This document shows positions 32,981 to 41,337 of a stretch of DNA of 64,000 nucleotides, piece after piece. The notes beneath the pieces were generated by a model. It did no database searches, was not told the DNA's origin, and saw only the letters and a program-made list of their open reading frames with translations. This DNA comes from Methylotenera versatilis 7. Lineage in GTDB: Bacteria; Pseudomonadota; Gammaproteobacteria; Burkholderiales; Methylophilaceae. The position numbers and the translations under genes were made by a program. Position 1 is the stretch's first letter; each line of letters begins with the position of its first letter. The DNA is taken from the NCBI RefSeq assembly GCF_000799165.1, contig NZ_JUGF01000001.1, positions 682,001-746,000 of the forward strand, given 5' to 3'.

Positions 32981-35155
32981 GTGACTAGCTCATCTGAACA
33001 TAAACTTCATCTGATACTTGATGCAAAACATCATGACGCTTTTTCTTACTTAGGACTGCATAAAGAAGGTACTCAGTTTGTCTTCCGTACTTTCTTACCT
33101 TACGCAAGAAAAGTCAGCTTAAAGGTCAATACAAAATGGGTCGAATGTACGCGCACTCATGATTCAGGCATGTATGAGTGGCGTGGTAAAACTGCGCCAG
33201 CTTCACCTTGTATGCTCAAAATTGAAGCGGACAATCAAATACAAGAAGTGATTGATACCTACAGCTTCAGCCCAATACTTACTGAAGATGAATTACATCT
33301 ATTCGGCGAAGGCCGTTTAAACCAAGCTTACAACACATTTGGCGCACATATTGTTGAGCATCAAGGCGTGCAAGGTGTGCAGTTTGCGGTTTGGGCACCC
33401 AATGCAGAGCGTGTTAGCGTAATTGGTAATTTCAACCAATGGGATGGTCGCGTTAATCCGATGCGCGTGCGTGGCCAGACTGGTGTTTGGGAGCTGTTTA
33501 TTCCACACTTAACAGCAGATGCACTATATAAATTTGAAATCCGCAATCGCCACTCGCAAGCAATATTAGTTAAAACCGACCCTTTTGCACGTGAGTTTGA
33601 ATTACGCCCCGGTACAGCGGCAAAAATATCCTCTAATATCGCTTTTAAATGGCAAGATAAAGCCTGGTTAAGCAAACGCGCCAGTGATGATTGGTTACAC
33701 ACACCATTTAACTGTTATGAAGTACATGTCGGCTCATGGCGCCGTAAAGATGGCAACGTATTGCTTTCGTATCGCGACTTAGCAGCAGAACTTGTGCCTT
33801 ACGTGGTTGAGATGGGTTACACACATATTGAGCTACTGCCGATTACCGAGCACCCACTGAATGAGTCTTGGGGCTATCAGACCACAGGCTATTTTGGCGT
33901 CACCAATCGGTTTGGCTCTCCCGATGATTTGAAATTTCTGATTAATGCCTGCCATGCAGCCAATATTGGTGTGATTCTGGATTGGGTGCCAGGTCACTTC
34001 CCTAAAGATGAGTGGGCTTTGGCGCGTTTTGACGGCACCGCACTATATGAACATGAAGATCCGCGCATTGGCGAGCACCAAGATTGGGGCACACTGATTT
34101 TCAATTACGGCCGCAATGAAGTACGTAACTTTTTGATTGCCAGTGCTTATTTCTGGCTAAAAGAATTTCATATTGACGGACTCCGCGTAGATGCCGTTGC
34201 TTCCATGCTTTACTTGGATTATTCGCGCAAAGCTGGTGAATGGTTACCGAATAAATTTGGTGGCCGTGAGAATCTAGAAGCAATTGATTTCCTCAAACAA
34301 CTCAATATGATTGTGCATCAAGACTTTCCTGGCGCATTAACCATTGCAGAAGAATCCACTGCCTGGCCAGCTGTATCTCGCCCTGTTTACCTCGGCGGAC
34401 TAGGTTTCAGCATGAAGTGGAACATGGGCTGGATGAATGACACGCTGAGCTACATTGAAAATGATCCCGTACATCGCAAATACAATCACAGCCTGCTGAC
34501 TTTTGGGCAACTGTATGCCTATTCTGAAAACTTTGTTTTACCGTTTTCACACGACGAAGTCGTGCATGGCAAAGGCTCGCTCATCGGAAAAATGCCAGGC
34601 GACTCCTGGCAAAAGTTCGCCAATTTGCGTTTATTAATGACACTGCAAATGACTACCCCGGGTAAAAAACTCAACTTCATGGGGAATGAAATTGCCCAAG
34701 GTCTAGAATGGAACGTTAATCGTAGCTTGGATTGGCATTTACTTGAACATGAATCGCACATTGGCATACAACGTGCCGCCCGCGATTTGAACATGCATTA
34801 CCTTAAATTGAACTGCTTACACACGCTGGATTTTGACGTGCATGGTTTTGAATGGATTGACTGCCATGACTCTGATCAATCAATTATTAGCTTCATTAGG
34901 CGCGGCCTAGATAATTCTTTTGCTATAATAGTGTTAAATTTTACGCCTGTGTTACGTGAGAATTATCGAATTGGCGTGCCGCAGGCAGGCCAGTATGCAG
35001 AGATTTTCAATAGTGATGCTGCGTATTATGGCGGTAGTAATCAAGGTAATGGTGCGGGCTTACAAAGCGAAAATATTGCTTGGATGAACAAAGCGCAGTC
35101 ACTCTTGATTACGCTACCGCCATTAGCAGGCTTAATCATTATGCACAAAAACTAA
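32981..35155 (+). CDS. glgB: 1,4-alpha-glucan branching enzyme
   Basis: A 724-residue GH13 enzyme creating alpha-1,6 branches in glycogen. It has two N-terminal CBM48-type modules (KHHDAFSYLGLH; VQFAVWAPNAERVSVIGNFNQWDGR, abbreviated), then the catalytic barrel: nucleophile Asp in DGLRVDAVASMLYLDYSR near 404, acid/base Glu in TIAEESTAWP near 457, and FSHDEVVHGKGS near 525. The start codon is GTG; no in-frame ATG fits the family N-terminus better. pgi follows on the same strand after 116 AT-rich bases. Confidence 0.95.
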   Translation: MTSSSEHKLHLILDAKHHDAFSYLGLHKEGTQFVFRTFLPYARKVSLKVNTKWVECTRTHDSGMYEWRGKTAPASPCMLKIEADNQIQEVIDTYSFSPILTEDELHLFGEGRLNQAYNTFGAHIVEHQGVQGVQFAVWAPNAERVSVIGNFNQWDGRVNPMRVRGQTGVWELFIPHLTADALYKFEIRNRHSQAILVKTDPFAREFELRPGTAAKISSNIAFKWQDKAWLSKRASDDWLHTPFNCYEVHVGSWRRKDGNVLLSYRDLAAELVPYVVEMGYTHIELLPITEHPLNESWGYQTTGYFGVTNRFGSPDDLKFLINACHAANIGVILDWVPGHFPKDEWALARFDGTALYEHEDPRIGEHQDWGTLIFNYGRNEVRNFLIASAYFWLKEFHIDGLRVDAVASMLYLDYSRKAGEWLPNKFGGRENLEAIDFLKQLNMIVHQDFPGALTIAEESTAWPAVSRPVYLGGLGFSMKWNMGWMNDTLSYIENDPVHRKYNHSLLTFGQLYAYSENFVLPFSHDEVVHGKGSLIGKMPGDSWQKFANLRLLMTLQMTTPGKKLNFMGNEIAQGLEWNVNRSLDWHLLEHESHIGIQRAARDLNMHYLKLNCLHTLDFDVHGFEWIDCHDSDQSIISFIRRGLDNSFAIIVLNFTPVLRENYRIGVPQAGQYAEIFNSDAAYYGGSNQGNGAGLQSENIAWMNKAQSLLITLPPLAGLIIMHKN

Positions 35156-35242
35156 TTAGTATGGATTTAACATTCATCAATAAACTGTCATTAATTAGGT
35201 ATAAAAACACCACCCTATTAATTACAAATCACATTAAATATA

Positions 35243-35248
35243 TATAAT
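35243..35248 (+). promoter_or_regulatory. -10 element of the pgi promoter (candidate)
   Basis: TATAAT sits 24 bases before the pgi ATG in an AT-rich spacer; the upstream spacer also has an AATTAGG...CCTATTAATT hairpin (about 35194-35224) that could end glgB transcription. Confidence 0.35.
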
Positions 35249-35271
35249 AACCAATTGTTTTAAAATAATAA

Positions 35272-36924
35272 ATGACGACTCTTACTCAATTCCCCGCTTG
35301 GCAAAAACTGTGTGCTCACCAAAAAGATGTGTTGCCTTTACATATGCGCGATCTATTCGCTGCAGACGCAAAACGCTTTGAAAAGTACAGCTTAAAATTT
35401 GCCGATATCTTATTTGATTACTCCAAACATCGCATCACGGATGAAACATTGCCTTTGCTGTTGCAAATGGCACGTGAGGCCAAAATTGAACAATGGCGCG
35501 ATAAAATGTTTGCTGGTGAAAAGATCAATATCACCGAAAATCGCGCGGTATTACATACGGCGCTGCGCAACCGCAGCAATAACCCTGTTTATGTAGACGG
35601 CAAAGATGTCATGCCAGACGTCAACGCAGTACTGAAACAAATGCGCAATTTTTCAGAAAAAGTACGCGATGGCAGTTGGAAAGGCTATACAGGCAAACGC
35701 ATCACCGATATTGTGAATATCGGTATTGGCGGCTCTGATTTAGGCCCAGTGATGGTATGCGATGCGCTAAAACCATACGCTAGCCCCGACCTTAACATTC
35801 ATTTTGTCTCCAATATTGATGGCGCGCATCTCATGCGCGCGCTTGAAAAATGCAATCCAGAAACGACTCTATTTATTGTCGCGTCTAAAACATTTACCAC
35901 ACAAGAAACCATGACCAATGCCACAACGGCAAGAACCTGGTTTTTAGATTCTGCCAAAGACAATAGCCATGTGGCTAAACACTTTGTGGCTTTATCAACC
36001 AACGCAAAAGCAGTGGCCGATTTTGGTATTGATACTGCCAATATGTTCGCGTTTTGGGATTGGGTCGGCGGTCGCTACTCATTATGGTCTGCCATCGGCC
36101 TAAGCATCGCCTTATACGTTGGCATGGACAACTTTGAAGCTTTATTGGATGGCGCGCATGAAATGGATCACCACTTCAAAACTGCACCACTAGAGCAGAA
36201 CATGCCGGTGATTTTGGCATTAATCGGCATTTGGTATAACAACTTCTTTCATGTGGATACACATGCTATCCTGCCTTACGACCAAGGCATGGCACGCTTC
36301 CCCGCATATATGCAACAAGCCGATATGGAAAGTAACGGCAAATTTATCTGCCGTGATGGTAGCCGAGTAAAGTATAAAACCGGCCCGGTAATTTGGGGTG
36401 AAGCTGGCACAAACGGCCAGCATGCGTTCTACCAATTAATTCATCAAGGTACACAAATCGTTCCTGCTGACTTCTTAATGCCTGTACACAGCCACTATGC
36501 AATCGGCAAGCACGGCTATGCTCATCACAAAATTCTGCTGGCTAACTTTTTTGCACAAACGCAATCGTTAATGTTGGGTAAAACCAAAGAAGAAGCACGT
36601 GCCGAACTTGAAGAGCAAGGTTTAAGCGGTGAGGAATTGGAAAAATTATTACCGCACAAAGTGTTCGAAGGCAATCGCCCTACTACTTCTATTTTGTTCG
36701 ATAAATTGACCCCAAATACATTAGGCAAGTTAATTGCGCTATACGAACACAAAATATTTGTGCAAGGCATTTTGTGGGATATCAATAGCTACGACCAATG
36801 GGGCGTGGAATACGGCAAACAAATTGCAAAACAAATCTTGCCACAATTAACCAGCGATGAAAAAGTGAGCAATTATGATAGCTCAACCAATGGATTGATT
36901 AACCACACCAAAGCAATAAAGTAG
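35272..36924 (+). CDS. pgi: glucose-6-phosphate isomerase
   Basis: A 550-residue enzyme interconverting glucose 6-phosphate and fructose 6-phosphate. Family signatures [15 protein letters not shown] near 149, the [18 protein letters not shown] region near 262 and the [20 protein letters not shown] region near 335 are intact, with [20 protein letters not shown] (split motif) near 410. In a methylotroph it links fructose 6-phosphate from formaldehyde assimilation with glycogen made by the neighbouring glg genes. Confidence 0.95.
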   Translation: MTTLTQFPAWQKLCAHQKDVLPLHMRDLFAADAKRFEKYSLKFADILFDYSKHRITDETLPLLLQMAREAKIEQWRDKMFAGEKINITENRAVLHTALRNRSNNPVYVDGKDVMPDVNAVLKQMRNFSEKVRDGSWKGYTGKRITDIVNIGIGGSDLGPVMVCDALKPYASPDLNIHFVSNIDGAHLMRALEKCNPETTLFIVASKTFTTQETMTNATTARTWFLDSAKDNSHVAKHFVALSTNAKAVADFGIDTANMFAFWDWVGGRYSLWSAIGLSIALYVGMDNFEALLDGAHEMDHHFKTAPLEQNMPVILALIGIWYNNFFHVDTHAILPYDQGMARFPAYMQQADMESNGKFICRDGSRVKYKTGPVIWGEAGTNGQHAFYQLIHQGTQIVPADFLMPVHSHYAIGKHGYAHHKILLANFFAQTQSLMLGKTKEEARAELEEQGLSGEELEKLLPHKVFEGNRPTTSILFDKLTPNTLGKLIALYEHKIFVQGILWDINSYDQWGVEYGKQIAKQILPQLTSDEKVSNYDSSTNGLINHTKAIK

Positions 36925-36932
36925 TTTTTTGC

Positions 36933-36961
36933 AGGGCAGGAAAACATAAACCTCCTGTCCT
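36933..36961 (+). terminator. possible terminator after pgi
   Basis: AGGGCAGGA (36933-36941) and TCCTGTCCT (36953-36961) pair over nine bases with one G-U pair; the following T content is low, so it is a weak candidate. Confidence 0.4.
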
Positions 36962-37082
36962 TAATAAGCGCTTAGCGTTTAGGTTGTTCATAAATTTCAA
37001 TTGAATTTCTTATAAGATTTGAAATATTCTTTGGACTATTTCTTACTATTTTGGTGTCAATTTTCAGAAGCAGTATAGAAGT

Positions 37083-37595
37083 ATGAGCTATGTATGCAGC
37101 TTTGAGCCAATCAGCGCCTCCTCGGCAAGAGTGCTCATTCTAGGATCCATTCCGGGAGACGCATCGCTTAAGGCACAGCAATACTACGCAAATCGCCAAA
37201 ATTCATTTTGGAAAATCATGGCTGAAATCACGGGCGTTTCTCACACAGCGACATATGAGCAGAGGGTAGCCTCTCTCCTTGCATCCAAAATCGCATTGTG
37301 GGACGTGCTGGAATCATGCACTCGTCCGGGAAGCATGGATGCATCGATTGTGCGGAGCAGCGTGAAAGTAAACGATTTTGCTCGCTTTTTCTACGAGCAT
37401 AGTAGCATTGTGGTAATCTGCTTCAACGGTGCCATGGCTGAGGCTGAGTATATTAAGCATGTGCAACCGCTCAACCTTCATGCCAATGCTCGACTTGTTC
37501 GCCTGCCCTCTACAAGTCCCGCCTATGCCGCCATGCCCTTCAAGGATAAGCTAGCAGTATGGCGCACTGCGGTTTGTGACAATGGTGCGGAGTGA
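37083..37595 (+). CDS. DNA-deoxyinosine glycosylase (UDG superfamily, family 6)
   Basis: A 170-residue enzyme that removes hypoxanthine (deaminated adenine) from DNA. The N-terminal ILGSIPGDASLKAQQYYANRQNSFW region near 19-43 (motif GSIPG, then QYYANRQNSFW), the ALWDVLESCTRPGSMDASI segment and the RLPSTSPAYA motif near 138 match this family. Its codons (CTC, CTT, GGA, CGG, TCC) and higher GC differ from the TTA-rich neighbours, suggesting acquisition by transfer. No operon partner: pgi is 158 bases upstream and sppA is convergent. Confidence 0.85.
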   Translation: MSYVCSFEPISASSARVLILGSIPGDASLKAQQYYANRQNSFWKIMAEITGVSHTATYEQRVASLLASKIALWDVLESCTRPGSMDASIVRSSVKVNDFARFFYEHSSIVVICFNGAMAEAEYIKHVQPLNLHANARLVRLPSTSPAYAAMPFKDKLAVWRTAVCDNGAE

Positions 37596-37635
37596 ACTGG
37601 TCTTTGGTTACCCAATCCACTCATCAAGCGGAACG

Positions 37636-37661
37636 CTTAGCACCTATTAATAGGCACTAAG
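37636..37661. repeat. palindrome between convergent glycosylase and sppA genes
   Basis: CTTAG-CA-CCTATT is mirrored by AATAGG-CA-CTAAG, a 26-base palindrome interrupted by two symmetric CA mismatches. It ends two bases before the sppA stop. It may act as a terminator for both genes, though no T-run follows. Confidence 0.45.
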
Positions 37662-37663
37662 AA

Positions 37664-38617
37664 CTATCTTAACTGCATTCCTTTAACCATTGCATCCAAG
37701 CCAACCGATTTCGCCATACTCGCGCCTAAGCGTTTTGCAAAACGGTCAGTAATGCTGTCTTGATAAGTAAAGTCAACGATTTCTTCTTGTTTAATCACTT
37801 CGCGCGCGACGTAGTCTGCACTACCTAATGCGTCGGCCAAGCCGATTTTAATACTTTGTTCGCCGCTCCAGAATAAACCGCTGAACGTTTCATTATCTTC
37901 TACCAAGCGATTGCCGCGGCCTTCACGCACGATGGTTTTAAACTGCTCGTGTATTTGATTCAGCATGGCTTGCGCTAACTGCTGGTGTTTCGGATTAACC
38001 GGTGAGAATGGATCCAGCATAGCTTTGTTTTCGCCAGCGGTTAATAGTCGGCGCTCTACACCCACTTTACCCATCAATCCGGTAAAGCCATAACCATCCA
38101 TTAGCACGCCGATTGAACCGACAATACTGGCTTTATCCACGTAGATCTTGTCAGTCGCCGCTGCAATGTAATAACCGCCAGAAGCGCAAATATCTTCCAC
38201 TACCGCATACACAGGAATAGTCGGATGCAGTTTCTTCTGGCGCCTGATTTCATCGTAAATAATGCCCGCTTGCACTGGACTGCCGCCTGGGCTGTTGATG
38301 CGCAAAATAATACCTTTGGTGCCTTTATTTTCGTAGGCATCGTTTAAGCTGCCCATGACAGAATCGGCATTCACCTCACCACCGGCCTCAATCACGCCAG
38401 AAACTTCGATCAATGCCGTATGTGCGCCGGTTGCCGTTTTAGCATTGCTTATCCAACCTAAGGCATAAAACAGCACAATAAATAAATAGACAAACATTAA
38501 TACTTTAAAAAATATACTCCAGCGCCTTGCTGTTTTTTGCTCTTTCAAGCCAGACAAAGCCAGTTTTTCGATGGTTTGTTGTTGCCAGTTACTATCTTGT
38601 TGATTTGGGTCAGACAT
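37664..38617 (-). CDS. sppA: signal peptide peptidase SppA (short form)
   Basis: A 317-residue S49 serine protease of the inner membrane. One transmembrane helix (about 35-57) anchors a periplasmic domain with the catalytic Ser in DICASGGYYIAAA near 142 and the general-base Lys in GENKAMLDPFSP near 194. It degrades signal peptides left after secretion. This is the single-domain form, half the length of E. coli SppA. Last gene of the rluC-HAD-Rieske-sppA run, 12 bases after the Rieske gene. Confidence 0.9.
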   Translation of the reverse strand: MSDPNQQDSNWQQQTIEKLALSGLKEQKTARRWSIFFKVLMFVYLFIVLFYALGWISNAKTATGAHTALIEVSGVIEAGGEVNADSVMGSLNDAYENKGTKGIILRINSPGGSPVQAGIIYDEIRRQKKLHPTIPVYAVVEDICASGGYYIAAATDKIYVDKASIVGSIGVLMDGYGFTGLMGKVGVERRLLTAGENKAMLDPFSPVNPKHQQLAQAMLNQIHEQFKTIVREGRGNRLVEDNETFSGLFWSGEQSIKIGLADALGSADYVAREVIKQEEIVDFTYQDSITDRFAKRLGASMAKSVGLDAMVKGMQLR

Positions 38618-38629
38618 TCAATTTTCCTA

Positions 38630-39022
38630 TTAGCGGGTTTTATGTAGTTGGTCTAAATGTATTGTAATTTGTTGATTTTGTTCAGTAACCATTAATGCTT
38701 GCAGATTTTTGCCTTTGCATGGCCCCATCATACAATGTCCTGTATCCGGTGCATAATGCGCACCATGGGTTGCGCAAATTAAATAATCCTTGTTTACAGT
38801 AAAAAATTCTCCCTGATTCCAATCCAACTCAATCGGCACATGCGCGCAGCGATTCACATAAGCATACGCTTTTCCATGAAAACGGATGACAAAACCAGTC
38901 ACCATTTCACCCAACTGCGGTAAATCGAACCTTAAGCCAATCGATTTTTCGACCAAATCATGGCTATTTAAAGTGATGGTGTGTTTTTGCATTTGGTTTG
39001 CTTGAATAGTTTTATCTATCAC
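38630..39022 (-). CDS. Rieske [2Fe-2S] domain protein
   Basis: A 130-residue (or 120 from an internal ATG) ferredoxin-like protein. Cluster ligands are visible: Cys59 and His61 in NRCAHVP, Cys83 and His86 in CATHGAHY. The second motif continues into TGHCMMGPCKGK, as in nitrite-reductase-small-subunit-like Rieske proteins. There is no signal peptide, so it acts in the cytoplasm. Partner unknown. The longest frame starts with GTG at 39022; an ATG at 38992 is equally possible. Position between HAD phosphatase and sppA is common in betaproteobacteria. Confidence 0.85.
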   Translation of the reverse strand: MIDKTIQANQMQKHTITLNSHDLVEKSIGLRFDLPQLGEMVTGFVIRFHGKAYAYVNRCAHVPIELDWNQGEFFTVNKDYLICATHGAHYAPDTGHCMMGPCKGKNLQALMVTEQNQQITIHLDQLHKTR

Positions 39023-39047
39023 TCGGTTGGTTTTAGCGTCTAACCAG

Positions 39048-39725
39048 TCAAATCTCTCTTAATAGCCAAGTACTTAACTCATCAAAACGATGAAATAATT
39101 GTAATGGATTATAACTCAATAACTTTTCGCCCGCTTGTGCTCCAAACGTCACTCCAACCGCGTTTACGCCGGCATTTTGCGCCATTTGCAAATCATAATT
39201 GGTATCGCCAATCATCAAGGTGCGTTCTGGTGTAATCACCAGCTTATCCATTATCTCATCCAGCATTTGTGGATGCGGCTTGGAAAAACATTCATCCACC
39301 GTGCGTGTAGCATGAAAATAATTGCTTAAACCGCAATGTTGTAGCGCAAGATTTAAACCTCGCCGACCTTTGCCAGTGGCCACGGCTAATTTAAAACCGC
39401 GGCGATTCAACTCAATAACAGTTTCTTTTGCGCCCTCAAATAGTGGAATTTCACTTTCGCCAGCATAATAATTTGTCGTATATTGAGTCGCTAAAGCCTG
39501 GGCTTGCGCGGCAGGAATATCACCATACAAGGCATAAATTGATTCTTTTAGGCCCAAGCCAATAATATTACTAGCGGCTTGTGGGTCTAATGTTGGCAAT
39601 CCAACCTGCTCTGCTGCCTTAACAATCGCATTCACAATCATGCCAGTAGAATTGGCAATGGTGCCATCCCAATCCCAAACGATTAAATCAAACTGCCTGT
39701 TTTTATGCGTATTTATTTCTAACAT
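39048..39725 (-). CDS. HAD-family phosphatase (phosphoglycolate phosphatase-like)
   Basis: A 225-residue HAD-IA hydrolase: DxDGT nucleophile motif WDWDGTIANS (Asp18, Asp20), VATGKGRRG for motif II, KPHPQ for motif III and MIGDTNYDLQMAQNAG for motif IV. The cap domain is the helical phosphoglycolate/pyrophosphatase type. Substrate could be 2-phosphoglycolate or another small phosphate ester. It follows rluC by 10 bases. Confidence 0.88.
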   Translation of the reverse strand: MLEINTHKNRQFDLIVWDWDGTIANSTGMIVNAIVKAAEQVGLPTLDPQAASNIIGLGLKESIYALYGDIPAAQAQALATQYTTNYYAGESEIPLFEGAKETVIELNRRGFKLAVATGKGRRGLNLALQHCGLSNYFHATRTVDECFSKPHPQMLDEIMDKLVITPERTLMIGDTNYDLQMAQNAGVNAVGVTFGAQAGEKLLSYNPLQLFHRFDELSTWLLREI

Positions 39726-39735
39726 ATTGATATTG

Positions 39736-40755
39736 TTAACCTTCTAACTTTTTCAGATTATTCATAAACCTTTGTAAGTCTTGCGGCAATGGTGCAATTA
39801 ACTTCAGCTTTTCAGCGGATACAGGATGCCGCAGATTTGTTTCAACTGAATGTAAAAACATGCGCTTCAAGCCTTTTTTCTGTAAAGCCTTATTGTTTGC
39901 AAAATCGCCATATTTATCATCACCCAAAATCGGAAAACCCAAATGCGCTAACTGCACGCGTAGCTGATGTGTGCGCCCAGTAACGAGCTGCGCTTCTAGC
40001 AGGCTAAATCCATCAAAAGCCTGTTTTAAATAGAAAATAGTTTCTGAATGTTGTGCCTGATCGTATTTATCTTTACTTTTATCCATCACAACATTTACAC
40101 GGCGTTCACCATTGGGCAATACATATTTTTGCAAATCCAAAGTTACGCGTTTTTTCTTTTCACTCCACTCACCAGCTACCAGCATCAAATAACGTTTATC
40201 AGTCTGGTTATTTCGAATCATTTCATGCAACGCCACCAATGCAGCACGCTTCTTTGCCAACATTAATACACCAGAAGTTTCACGATCCAGCCGATGTACC
40301 AACTCCAAAAACTTGGCTTTCGGCCGTTCCATACGCAATTGCTCAATCACGCCACGACTGACTCCGCTACCGCCATGCACAGCAAAACCTGCTGGTTTAT
40401 CAATCACTAATAGCGCATCGTCTTCGAAAATAATAGTACTTTCTAATACTGACTTAGCAGGCTGTTCAGACCTCTGATTCTCTAATAACTCTTTATCATT
40501 GGAAGCAATACGAATCGGCGGCACGCGCACGATATCGCCAATTACCAACTTGTACGAAGCATCAGTACGACCTTTATTCACGCGCACTTCACCACTACGC
40601 AAAATGCGATAAATATGACTTTTTGGTACACCTTTAAGTACCTTGGCCAGAAAATTATCAATGCGCTGACCTTCACTGGCTTCATCAACGGTCACATTGG
40701 CTGCAGCGTGGGCACCTATCGGTTTTTCTGGCTGGATATTTTGTTCTATTTGCAT
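39736..40755 (-). CDS. rluC: 23S rRNA pseudouridine synthase RluC
   Basis: A 339-residue enzyme converting U955, U2504 and U2580 of 23S rRNA to pseudouridine in E. coli. An N-terminal S4 domain (about 25-90; QRIDNFLAKVLKGVPKSHIYR, abbreviated) precedes the catalytic domain with the Asp nucleophile in LVHRLDRETSGVLML near 155, and RTHQLRVQLAHLGFPILGD near 263. Divergent from rne, the standard rne-rluC arrangement. Confidence 0.92.
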   Translation of the reverse strand: MQIEQNIQPEKPIGAHAAANVTVDEASEGQRIDNFLAKVLKGVPKSHIYRILRSGEVRVNKGRTDASYKLVIGDIVRVPPIRIASNDKELLENQRSEQPAKSVLESTIIFEDDALLVIDKPAGFAVHGGSGVSRGVIEQLRMERPKAKFLELVHRLDRETSGVLMLAKKRAALVALHEMIRNNQTDKRYLMLVAGEWSEKKKRVTLDLQKYVLPNGERRVNVVMDKSKDKYDQAQHSETIFYLKQAFDGFSLLEAQLVTGRTHQLRVQLAHLGFPILGDDKYGDFANNKALQKKGLKRMFLHSVETNLRHPVSAEKLKLIAPLPQDLQRFMNNLKKLEG

Positions 40756-41337
40756 GTTTAATTTTTTGCGTAAACGGCTGATTACGCCTATACTGTTGAT
40801 GTTGTTGAATTTAAATTGCTTAAAAGCATGTCGACAAACACTTAATTATTAACTTACTCGCAAAACGAATAAGTTGATGACAAAAATATCTGGCTAATAC
40901 CGCTCGCCATATTTAAGTAGCGATAAAACAATTGCGCTCTAGCCGCCGCAGACAAATAAACATAAACGCGACTGAAGTTACTGAAGACCGAATTTTAACG
41001 AATTTATGCCAAACTATATATAGAATTCAAAACTATATATAAATTTAACGGGCATAAATTTTAATATCATCAATTTTAAGATGACGAGACATTTTTCAAT
41101 CAATTAAAAAAAACGTAACCAAGCTATTTCTATCATTAGAAATGGTTACAATTAACTAAAACGCTACAAGCGTCCGATTGATTTTAAGCAGCCAAGACGC
41201 TGCGCCGATGCTCATGCATGCTTAAATTTAGCGCGATTTTATATCATGCGCCTTGAAGATACCCTTCAGCCACTTTCAATCAAAGTAAATTATTCACAGT
41301 TATAACTGTCTGCATTGCTCGAGCGCGGGAGCAATCA
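40756..41337 (+). other. long non-coding leader region of rne
   Basis: No credible gene lies in these 582 bases. The sequence holds several potential stem-loops: AATTTATGCC (41001-41010) with GGCATAAATT (41051-41060), enclosing two copies of AAACTATATATA; AACGCTACAAGCGT near 41160; TGAAGATACCCTTCA near 41253; and ACAGTTATAACTGT near 41296. A long structured 5' leader is the known site of RNase E autoregulation in E. coli, so a similar role is likely here. The rluC promoter must also lie in this gap. Confidence 0.6.
41314..41335 (+). promoter_or_regulatory. hairpin covering the rne ribosome binding site
   Basis: ATTGCTC (41314-41320) pairs perfectly with GAGCAAT (41329-41335) around an 8-base loop; the Shine-Dalgarno GGGAG at 41327-41331 lies partly in the stem, three to eleven bases before the ATG at 41338. 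Confidence 0.6.
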
